From positions 188,637 through 252,636 of the forward strand of contig NZ_JH725065.1 of assembly GCF_000278215.1 (NCBI RefSeq): 64,000 bases of DNA. Reading direction: 5' to 3'. This DNA comes from Bartonella rattimassiliensis 15908 (GTDB lineage: Bacteria; Pseudomonadota; Alphaproteobacteria; Rhizobiales; Rhizobiaceae). Position numbers and translations under genes: made by a program. Of the stretch, positions 48,224 to 56,500 are shown piece after piece. Position 1 is the first letter of the stretch; each line of letters opens with the position of its first letter. The notes beneath the pieces were generated by a model. The model did not search any database and had not been told where the DNA came from. It saw only the letters and a program-made list of their open reading frames with translations.

Positions 48224-49315
48224 TTAGCTATCCTCTTTATGAAGTAAAAAAAAGATTCCCAAGAATAATGCAATAACAACAGGTGTCCAAGCTGCAATAA
48301 TTGGTGGAATATAGCCAGCATTACCAAAAGCTTGAACGAGTACGAAAATAACATAAAGTATGAATCCAGCTATTACGCCACCAAGAATTAATGTTTTAGA
48401 TTGTCCAGAACGCGTAAAATTTAAAGATACAGTTGCTGCAATGAGAGTCATTGCCACAAGCAATGCTGGTAATGCGATCAAAGATTGTAAATACATATCA
48501 AAATTATTAGCCGAATAGCCAAATGAACGTGCAATCATAATCTTTTTGGGTAATTGATAAAATGAGATAGTTGCTGGATTCGTTAGACGTTCCGTTAAAA
48601 ATTCAGGTTTTAGATTGGTTTTTATTTGCAATACGGTAAATTTTTCAGGAGGATGCCCTATTTTATAGATTGTTCCATTTGTTAATAGCCAAGCACCATT
48701 GGTTAATGTTGCTTTTGGAGCGTTAATCCAGTTTTTGACGGTTGCATCGTCCTTATATTGTACAAAAGTTGTATCGATAAGAGAAAGTCCTTGATCGGTG
48801 ATTAATTTAGCACCAATGGTTGTTCTGCCTAAATTTGTACGCTGTGTTAACCAGTGAATACGTGTATTCTGAAGAGGTGTTAGCACATTATTATTGCGCC
48901 ATTCAGTCATCATTTTTTCTGCTTGAGAAAATCCCCATGCAGCAAGTGGATTAATGAGAAGAATTGACAATAATCCCAAAAGTAAGGCTCCTAAACAAGC
49001 TGGCGTAAGAAATTGCCATGCAGAGACACCGATTGAACGAGTCACTACAAGCTCAAGTTTTTTGTTAAGTGAGATAAGCGTTGTCATTGCAGAAAAGAGT
49101 GCAATAAAAGGGATAAGTTGTTGCATGATAAAAGGAATACGTAAAACAGAGAGAAGAAATGCATCTTTTGCTGTATAATGCGGAACGGATGATAGCCTAC
49201 CGGAATTTTCTGTAAAATCAATTAAAAGAGCAAGAACAAAAATGCTCCCCCAGAAATAACAAGTTGTTTTAAGGTAACGTATAAAAAAATATCGTCCAAG
49301 TGTCCACCCAATCAT
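48224..49315 (-). CDS. lptG: LPS export system permease LptG
   Basis: LptG pairs with LptF and the LptB ATPase to extract LPS from the inner membrane. The 363-residue protein has a YjgP/YjgQ-type pattern of about six membrane segments (three near each end) flanking a periplasmic beta-jellyroll. FSAMTTLISLNKKLELVVTRSIGVS contains the coupling-helix region. It starts 4 bp inside the end of lptF and is followed directly by lptD. No lptB is in this window. Confidence 0.93.
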   Translation of the reverse strand: MIGWTLGRYFFIRYLKTTCYFWGSIFVLALLIDFTENSGRLSSVPHYTAKDAFLLSVLRIPFIMQQLIPFIALFSAMTTLISLNKKLELVVTRSIGVSAWQFLTPACLGALLLGLLSILLINPLAAWGFSQAEKMMTEWRNNNVLTPLQNTRIHWLTQRTNLGRTTIGAKLITDQGLSLIDTTFVQYKDDATVKNWINAPKATLTNGAWLLTNGTIYKIGHPPEKFTVLQIKTNLKPEFLTERLTNPATISFYQLPKKIMIARSFGYSANNFDMYLQSLIALPALLVAMTLIAATVSLNFTRSGQSKTLILGGVIAGFILYVIFVLVQAFGNAGYIPPIIAAWTPVVIALFLGIFFLLHKEDS

Positions 49316-50502
49316 GATATTTCATCCGGAAAATCTTGAGATTTTTTATGTTCAAATTTGTTCATTATTTTTTGAAAAACGATTTGAATAACCTCATTAA
49401 TTTTTGTGGGGAGGCCAATTTTGTGATTCGTTAAAAGCATAAAAAAGGCAAATATACTTGTTCCTATGGGCGTGATGTAAAGGAGCGGAACGTATGCAAG
49501 ATCGTTTTTGGCTTTTTCGGCGAAAAAATACCCTATCCAATACACCAGCGAAGAAAGGGCAATAGCCGAGAAATTTGCGGAATGACGTGCTTGCCGATGT
49601 GAGCATACATTTCCTACCGCTGCTAATGCAATAAGTGAAAAAACGATTGGGTAGAGCCATTGTGTTAGTCTGCGGTGAAATTCGGCTTTATATTGGAGAG
49701 GTTTTCGTTGATAGTAGGGATCTGTGGGATCAGGATTTTGTAAATAAGAAAGAGACCGATCTTTTGGATAAAGTATAGGTGTTTTATCACTGGGGATAAA
49801 CTGCTCTAAGCTAAAGGTATATGAGCTAAATTGAACGATTGAAACGCTGTTATTTTGATGATTAACTCTTTCTATTTCACCGTTATTAAGGATTAAAAAG
49901 CGACCGTTTTGATTGCTTACAATGGATGCTTTTGTTGCATAATAGAAAAGATCAGTCTTAGGGTCCCGCTGGTCGACAATGAAAAGACGTTCAAGGATTC
50001 CGTTTGGATTTCGTTCGCCAATTTCTATATAAAGGTTATTGGCGAGTTTTTGAAAGCTCCCTTCACTGATGAAAAGATTAATAAGATCGAAATGGGCGCT
50101 TGCTAGCATGTGTCGCATGTGAAGACGCGCTTGAGGAACAACAAAGTTAGCTATAGAAAATGAGATACATGATGCAACAATCGCAAGCAGAAGAATAGGT
50201 TTCCAAACGGTACTTTTAGGAAAACCAGAAGCATTGATGACAGCAAGTTCTGAGTCTTGATTCATTGCTGAAAGAATGGTGATAATTGCGATCACTAATG
50301 CAAATGGAATGACAAGAAAAATAACAGAAGGAACCAATGAAAGTGAAAATTGTAAAACAGTAAGGAGTGTTTGTTTACTTGTTGTGAGGAAGTTTATCTT
50401 TGCAAGAATCTGTACCGTCCAACTAATGCCCACTGCCGCAATCATGACAGAACTAAATAAAAAAAAGACGCGTTTCAGGATATAGAACTCAATAATATAC
50501 AT
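49312..50502 (-). CDS. lptF: LPS export system permease LptF
   Basis: LptF is the partner of LptG. The 396-residue protein shows an N-terminal membrane segment (FYILKRVFFLFSSVMIAAVG), ILSAMNQDSELAVINASGFP in the coupling region, and the typical C-terminal trio of transmembrane helices. The C-terminal extension (KINEVIQIVFQKIMNKFEHK) is charged. It is the first gene of lptF-lptG-lptD-surA-pdxA-rsmA. Confidence 0.92.
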   Translation of the reverse strand: MYIIEFYILKRVFFLFSSVMIAAVGISWTVQILAKINFLTTSKQTLLTVLQFSLSLVPSVIFLVIPFALVIAIITILSAMNQDSELAVINASGFPKSTVWKPILLLAIVASCISFSIANFVVPQARLHMRHMLASAHFDLINLFISEGSFQKLANNLYIEIGERNPNGILERLFIVDQRDPKTDLFYYATKASIVSNQNGRFLILNNGEIERVNHQNNSVSIVQFSSYTFSLEQFIPSDKTPILYPKDRSLSYLQNPDPTDPYYQRKPLQYKAEFHRRLTQWLYPIVFSLIALAAVGNVCSHRQARHSANFSAIALSSLVYWIGYFFAEKAKNDLAYVPLLYITPIGTSIFAFFMLLTNHKIGLPTKINEVIQIVFQKIMNKFEHKKSQDFPDEIS

Positions 50503-50902
50503 ATAATTGGGGAATATTCTCAGTCTTTAAAATTAGACAGCAAATATTTTATATTGCTTTCAGTTAAAATGTAATAAAATTTTAAAAAATATTCTTCTAT
50601 GGATTGCACCTTTTTACCAAATAAATGCTATAAAATAGCCTATTAAGTTTTCTCTATTTTTCCATGCATTATATTTTGTTTTCAAGTATAGTACAAGGAA
50701 TCTAGAAAGTAACGTAAAAAAAACTTCTTTATTAATGTATAAACTAACAGTTTTTTGTCTTTTAAAGATATACATAAAAAGATAGTATATTTTAATCGAA
50801 AAAGAAGTTTGTATCTTGCATTATTCCCTTTGTATTGGAGATATAGAAGTTTTTCTAAAGAGATGTTAGCTTTTTATTAAGGAGTAGTGAGGGTTTAAAG
50901 AG
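50503..50902. other. Divergent promoter gap between lptF and holC
   Basis: About 400 bp of AT-rich DNA lie between divergent genes and contain their promoters. No other credible gene, repeat or hairpin was seen. Confidence 0.35.
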
Positions 50903-51349
50903 TTGGATATTTTATTCTATCATTTGACGCAGTCAACGCTAAAAGATATTTTGCCAACGCTTGTCGAGCGTGCATTGGCTCGTTTTGGTAAAGTAACAAT
51001 ACAATGTGTGAGTAAAGAACAACGCGATTCCATAGATATCCATTTATGGGTTTATTCTGATGTCTCATTTATTGGACATGGAACTGAATGTGATCAATAT
51101 TCAAACTTTCAGCCTGTATTTCTTACTACAGGACAAGAAAATCCGAATGATTCCAAGATTCGTTTTCTCATAGAGGGGGCTGTTTGCTCGGATATTGATG
51201 CTTATCAACGGCTTGTTGTGATATTTGATGGTAGCAGTGTTGAACAGTTGAATCTTGTTCGTGCACAGTGGAAAAAATATAAAATGGAAAATCATAATTT
51301 AACGTATTGGCAACAGACTGAAGATCGTTGTTGGGAAAAACGGGTTTAA
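50903..51349 (+). CDS. holC: DNA polymerase III chi subunit (HolC)
   Basis: HolC contacts SSB and the clamp loader. The 148-residue protein has the HolC pattern: DILFYHLTQSTLKDILPTLV, then RALARFGKVTIQC, HLWVYSDVSFIGHG and a terminal RWxxW-like TYWQQTEDRCW. It starts at TTG 50903, because a TGA lies five codons upstream and there is no ATG or GTG near the N-terminus, while homologues begin at this point (M-x-x-LFYHL). GAGGG lies about 10 bp upstream. It overlaps the next small gene by one base (TAATG). Confidence 0.85.
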   Translation: MDILFYHLTQSTLKDILPTLVERALARFGKVTIQCVSKEQRDSIDIHLWVYSDVSFIGHGTECDQYSNFQPVFLTTGQENPNDSKIRFLIEGAVCSDIDAYQRLVVIFDGSSVEQLNLVRAQWKKYKMENHNLTYWQQTEDRCWEKRV

Positions 51350-51528
51350 TGCGTCTTGTATCTGTCATTCTGATTTTTATAGGATTAGTAGGAATAGTAA
51401 ATCCAGCACTTTTTATTGCTGAAGGATTAGGGGGAGGACGTTGGATTTTTATTGTGATTTTCCTTTTAGGTCTTTTAAAGATATGGCCTGTAATAAGAAA
51501 AGCAAAACGGTGTGATAGTGATTATTGA
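51349..51528 (+). CDS. Small two-helix membrane protein
   Basis: The 59-residue frame starts at the ATG that overlaps the holC stop (TAATG). It has two hydrophobic stretches (residues about 4-19 and 30-45) around the short polar GGGRW and ends in a basic tail (RKAKRCDSDY). No family is recognised. The stop-start overlap and sensible membrane topology support a real gene. An upstream in-frame TTG at 51328 is less likely. Confidence 0.6.
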   Translation: MRLVSVILIFIGLVGIVNPALFIAEGLGGGRWIFIVIFLLGLLKIWPVIRKAKRCDSDY

Positions 51529-51781
51529 TCGAATTTTGCTTGTTTTATGGGCTGTGATGTCGGCTTTTTTTTGCGTTTCGTGGTTAGGGACAACGCATAT
51601 TCTATCACAAATGTTTTCTGTTGCTTATATGAACTATATTGCAGATTTTTTATTTTTCTTTTTGAGCGCATTATTTTCGGGAATATTGTGGTGGAAAATA
51701 CCTCAACCCATGTCTTTAAAAATGAAACTGGCAGCATTTTTGCTGCCAGTATTTATTTTATTCTTCTTTATTATATTTTAG
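51512..51781 (+). CDS. Small membrane protein, GTG start, ending through a terminator hairpin
   Basis: The 89-residue frame overlaps the preceding small gene by 17 bp and starts with GTG (51512, or the GTG at 51518). It is strongly hydrophobic with about three transmembrane segments. Its last 19 codons run through the perfect terminator hairpin at 51727-51750, and its stop overlaps the stop of the convergent transporter gene. It may be a real membrane protein whose 3' end doubles as a terminator, or only its first part may matter. No family is recognised. Confidence 0.45.
   Translation: MIVIIDRILLVLWAVMSAFFCVSWLGTTHILSQMFSVAYMNYIADFLFFFLSALFSGILWWKIPQPMSLKMKLAAFLLPVFILFFFIIF
51727..51750 (+). 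terminator. Intrinsic terminator, probably bidirectional
   Basis: ACTGGCAGCA (51727-51736) and TGCTGCCAGT (51741-51750) form a perfect 10-bp stem with a TTTT loop, followed by ATTTATTTTATTC on the plus strand. On the minus strand the stem is followed by TTCATTTTTAAAG. It therefore can stop both the holC transcript and the convergent transporter transcript. Confidence 0.85.
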
Positions 51782-53067
51782 TTAGATATTTCATCATCTG
51801 TAAATCCAATGAAGCAAATCAGTGAAATAAAAGAAGCAAGAAGCAAATAATAGCCGATATAAGATATACCAAAATGTTGGACTAGATATTCGGCAATATA
51901 TGGCGCAAAAGATGCTCCTACAATACCAGCTAAGTTGAAAGTGATAGAAGAACCAGTATATCGAATTGTTGTTGGGTATGGTGAAGCTAAAACAGCACCA
52001 AGAGGACTGTATATCATCCCCATGATAGACAAACCAATGACAGACATTGCAAGGACTCCTATAACTCCAGAATTTAAGAAATAGGGAATTGCGAAAGAGT
52101 AAATACCGGTGATGATTGTAACCCAAATCATCAAAGTTCTACGTCTAATCCGATCAGCAAGTCTTCCTGTAATGACAGTAAAAATTCCACAGAAAATAGC
52201 ACCGATAATTTCGACTTGAAGAGCTTGATAATATGACAATTGCAAATGGTTTGTTGAATAGCTTAATAAATATGCGGTGACCAAGTAAAACAAAACAAAT
52301 GTTGCCATACCAGAAAATACTCCAAGAAATAAGATTCGTGGACATTTTAAAAAGACATCGATGATAGGAACTTTAACACGCTCTTTACTTTCAAGATTTT
52401 TTTTGAATTGAACAGTTTCATTGATTGAAAGACGAACCCATAATCCTATAATCATAAAAACAATTGAAGCAATGAAAGGAATGCGCCATCCCCAAGCTAC
52501 GAGTGTATCAGGATCAAAGAAGTGTAACAGACCTAAATAAACAGCAATGGATAAAAATAAACCGATTGGAACGCCCAATTGGGGGAACATAGCGTACCAA
52601 CCACGCTTTTCTGGAGGTGCATTTTCTGTTGCAAGTAAAACAGCTCCTCCCCATTCTCCTCCTAGCCCTATTCCCTGTCCAATACGGCACAAGGCTAACA
52701 GGAAAGGGGCAAACCAGCCAGCTGTTTCATACGTAGGAAGAAAACCAATAATAACTGTTGAAATCCCCATTGTGAGTAGAGAAGCGATAAGAGTTGCTTT
52801 TCGTCCAATTTTATCTCCAAAATGTCCAAAAATAATTGATCCTAAAGGGCGGGCAAAAAAAGCTGTTCCAAAGATCAGGAAAGATTGTAAAATGGCAACT
52901 TGATCATTTTGTGTTGGAAAAAACACACGAGGAAATATGATAGCTGCGGCAGTGACAAAGACATAGAAATCAAAATATTCAATTGTTGGGCCGATAAGGC
53001 TTGCAAACAAAATACGACGATGGGAATTTCTGTTGCTTGTACCTTGCATTTCTAAATTTATAGACAT
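51778..53067 (-). CDS. MFS transporter, metabolite:H+ symporter (MHS) family
   Basis: The 429-residue protein has 12 hydrophobic segments and the MHS/ProP-ShiA-type signatures: ASLIGPTIEYFDFYVF at the start, FGHFGDKIGRKATL between helices 2 and 3, and LGGEWGGAVLLATENAP with GWYAMFPQLGVPIG. Relatives carry betaine, proline, shikimate or dicarboxylates; the substrate here is unknown. The ATG at 53067 is taken as start (AAAGGGAC upstream) over an in-frame TTG at 53097. The stop overlaps the end of the convergent small gene by 4 bp. Confidence 0.88.
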   Translation of the reverse strand: MSINLEMQGTSNRNSHRRILFASLIGPTIEYFDFYVFVTAAAIIFPRVFFPTQNDQVAILQSFLIFGTAFFARPLGSIIFGHFGDKIGRKATLIASLLTMGISTVIIGFLPTYETAGWFAPFLLALCRIGQGIGLGGEWGGAVLLATENAPPEKRGWYAMFPQLGVPIGLFLSIAVYLGLLHFFDPDTLVAWGWRIPFIASIVFMIIGLWVRLSINETVQFKKNLESKERVKVPIIDVFLKCPRILFLGVFSGMATFVLFYLVTAYLLSYSTNHLQLSYYQALQVEIIGAIFCGIFTVITGRLADRIRRRTLMIWVTIITGIYSFAIPYFLNSGVIGVLAMSVIGLSIMGMIYSPLGAVLASPYPTTIRYTGSSITFNLAGIVGASFAPYIAEYLVQHFGISYIGYYLLLASFISLICFIGFTDDEISN

Positions 53068-53589
53068 GAATAGAATGTCCCTTTCAGTATATGACAAAAT
53101 ATGACAAATCGAATATAACTTAACAAACTATAATTATAAAAATTTCAAATCAGTGTCGAGTCGATATTATGATATTTCTTAATATATCAGAACAATAATA
53201 ATGAACTTATGAACATCAATAAGTGTTTTAGGGATTATCAAATTGAATAAAATAAAGAAACTATTTTAAATGCTGTAAAAGATGGCAATATGGGAACATC
53301 AAGGCTGCTCTTATTTATGGTGCTGTTTCTTTGTTTAGTATCTAAAAAATATTAAAAATTTTTTTTATGAATATAATTAAAACACTTTTTAAGTGTATTG
53401 TTAAAAACTAAATCTTTTAGTTGTGTATTATTTTAAAACACATGATGTATATTTGATCTGTTGAGCTTAATTATCGAATGCTTTGTTATCTCTTAAAAAA
53501 GATAAGATTGAGCCATTACAGTGTGTTGTTTTGGTTTATGCACTTTTTCTAAATGGGGGATTTAAATTTGGAATTATGGAGTGTGAATA
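53068..53589. other. Gap upstream of the first autotransporter gene
   Basis: About 520 bp lie between divergent genes. A hydrophobic 21-codon frame (MGTSRLLLFMVLFLCLVSKK, 53290-53355) has no support beyond composition. AACTAAA-TCT-TTTAGTT (53406-53422) is a perfect 7-bp inverted repeat, and TACAGT lies 73 bp before the autotransporter ATG. Confidence 0.4.
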
Positions 53590-56500
53590 ATGCAACGAAA
53601 ATTGAAATTAAGTTTTTATGCGTTAATGACCAGTAGTTTTTTTATCAAGATTGCGAATGCAGATGGAGTAGCAACAGTAAAAGAAAAGCTATTAACACCA
53701 GTAGGTATCAATGAATATCTAAAAGAAAATCGAAAATTGTCATCCAAAGTAAGGGGATTAAAAGCAAAAAAAGGGGAGGCAGAGATGATAGTACATGAAA
53801 AGACGATAGAAGGGAAGAAGTATTCAGAAAAGGAAAGGGATGGATTAGAAAACCTATTCTTTGAAGTTCTCACAAATTCAATAATAAGCGATGGTGCTAC
53901 TATTTATATTACTAACCGTGACTCTGAAGATTCTGAAATAAATAGCTTTAGCTATGAAGATGCAGCCTATTCCATTAATAATACAGTTCAGGAGGGTGGA
54001 AAACTCTATATTGTTGAGGCGAGTGTTAGTAGAGATACGACAATTGAGCATGGTGGGATTGAGTATGTTCAAAACTTGAGCAATTCAGAATATACCATTG
54101 TTAAAAAAGGGGGAAAACAGATTGTTGAAAGTGGTGCAAATGCTGAGGGGGTGAAAATCTATGGTGGTGAGCAGATTATTTGGGGTAAGGGACGCCTTGG
54201 AAATGGTTTGTTGCTTAAAGATAAGGAAAGTAGTGTTTATAGCACTGAAATTTATGCTGCAGATGGAATGCCAGGAATACAAAGTGTCTATAGTGGGGGG
54301 ATGGCTGTTGACACAAAGGTTATGAAAGGAGGTGTCCAGAATCTTGATGGTAAAGAGAATTTTAATAATGGCTTCTCAGAAGATGCTGATACGGAAGATG
54401 AAGATTTTACAATAAATGAGGGGGCTTTTGTACTTAATACCGAACTTTTTAAAAATGGGGTGCAGAATATTTTCGCAGGAGGCAATGCGAGCGAAGTTAC
54501 TTTATACGATAGAGCTACTCAAAATATATATGATTCTGGATACGCGGATAATCTGACAATTAATCATCAAGCAAAGTCATGGGTTTTTGCTGGTGCAATA
54601 TTAGATAAGGATACAAATGTTCATGATTTTGGAAGCCTTTATCTTTATGCTAGTAAAGGTGAATCAGTTACAGAAATAGAAAATCTTAATTTAAGTGGAG
54701 AAGATACCAAATCATACATTGTTGCTCCTGAAAATAACAGCAAAAAATCTCATGTTAAGCTCCAGAATTTAAAAGGAAATGGTAGAGTTATTTTTACGTC
54801 TTTAGGAACTGATAAGCATTATTCTCAGCTTAATATTGATGATCTTTCAGGTTCTTTACATTTCGATTTTAATGTCAACTTTGCCAAACACCTTAGTGAT
54901 CATCTTGTCATTAAAAAAAATAGTTCTGGTTATCATACAATAAGTGTGACTGATTCTGGGCGTGAAATTACAAATTCTTCTCACAAAAAGCTTAAATTAA
55001 TTTCTGATCACAGTGGAAGCGCTCATTTTACTCTGACAAATACTTTTGGTGAAAAAATCGAAACGATTGATGTCGGAACCTATAGGTATAGTTTGAAATA
55101 CAGAAAGAATAAAAATACCGGTAAAATTTGGTTTTTAGATGCGAATTATGCTCTTGATGAGACAAATACCTCTTTATTTTCTGATGTTAGTTTGCAACCA
55201 TCTGCTATAGCTTCATTATCGAATGATCTCACAGAACTCACAATTGAAAAGGGAATGATTGTTACAATTTCTGATCCTAGCTCTGATCGTAACAGTGAGA
55301 AAATTGATAGCAATGGAGAAACTTCAATTAGTAATACGGTTAAAGATGATGGACAGCTCACCATTTATAACGGTGGTTTTAGCTTGTATACGACAATTCA
55401 AAGAGGTGGTATTGAGCTTATTAAAACACAGGGTCTTTCACAGGATAGTATGGTTAAGAGAGGGGGAAAACAAAAGATTGAAGATGGAGGGAAAGCTGAA
55501 GGGGCTAAAATTTCTGGTGGTGAGCAATTTGTTTCAGGAAAGTCTAATATCAAAGGTGAGATGGTAAGAAGCAGCGCCTATGACATCGTTATTTCTGGTG
55601 AAAAGGATATGCGAGGCTATCAGAATGTGTACGATGATGGAGAGGTTTTTCGCACAAAGATCATGGAAGGAGGGGTACAAAATCTTTATGTAGAAGAGGA
55701 TCTAAACAATTATGGCAGTTTTGCATTCGATACGAAGATCTTTTCTGGTGGAGAGCAACACGTATTAGCGGGGGGAATGGCTCTTGGAGTTCTTTTACAA
55801 GGGAGTGCTTTTCAGAAAATAGATTTAGGGGGCTACGTAAAAGATTTAATCATTAAGGATCAAGCACAATCGTGGTTACATTCTGGTGCAACATTAGAAG
55901 GAAGCACTATGATTCATGATTCTGGGCGAATTTATCTTTATGCTGGTGCTGAGCAATCTCGTACTGAAGTCGAAAAAATTGTTTTAAATGGCAGAGATAC
56001 AAAATTATACGCTATTGCTTCCAATATGGATGGTGAAAGTTCCTTGATTGAGAATCTGAGTGGCGATGGCAGTGTTATTTTTACTTCTACCGTTTTTAAT
56101 CCACATTACTCTAAACTTGAGGTCGGTAATCTTTCAGGTAATTTACATTTTAGACTAAAGACCAATTTTGAGGAGCAGCGCGGTGATTATCTTCTTATAA
56201 AAAAGGGGGAAGGACATCATACAATAAGCGTGATTGATTCTGGTATTGAAATTGCCAATTTTTCTCTACAAAACCAGAACTTAGTTTTAGAGCTTGATTT
56301 AATTCATGAACAAAGTGGAAAAGCTCATTTTACTTTGACGGATTTTTCCGGTGAAAAGATTAGTATGATTGATGGCGGAGTCTACATGTATGATCTAAAG
56401 ATGAAAGATCATAACGGTGGAAAGATTTGGTATTTGGCTACGTCACAAACAACTTTTACTCCTGTAATTTCCTCACCTCATGCGGATTCTATAGATAAGC

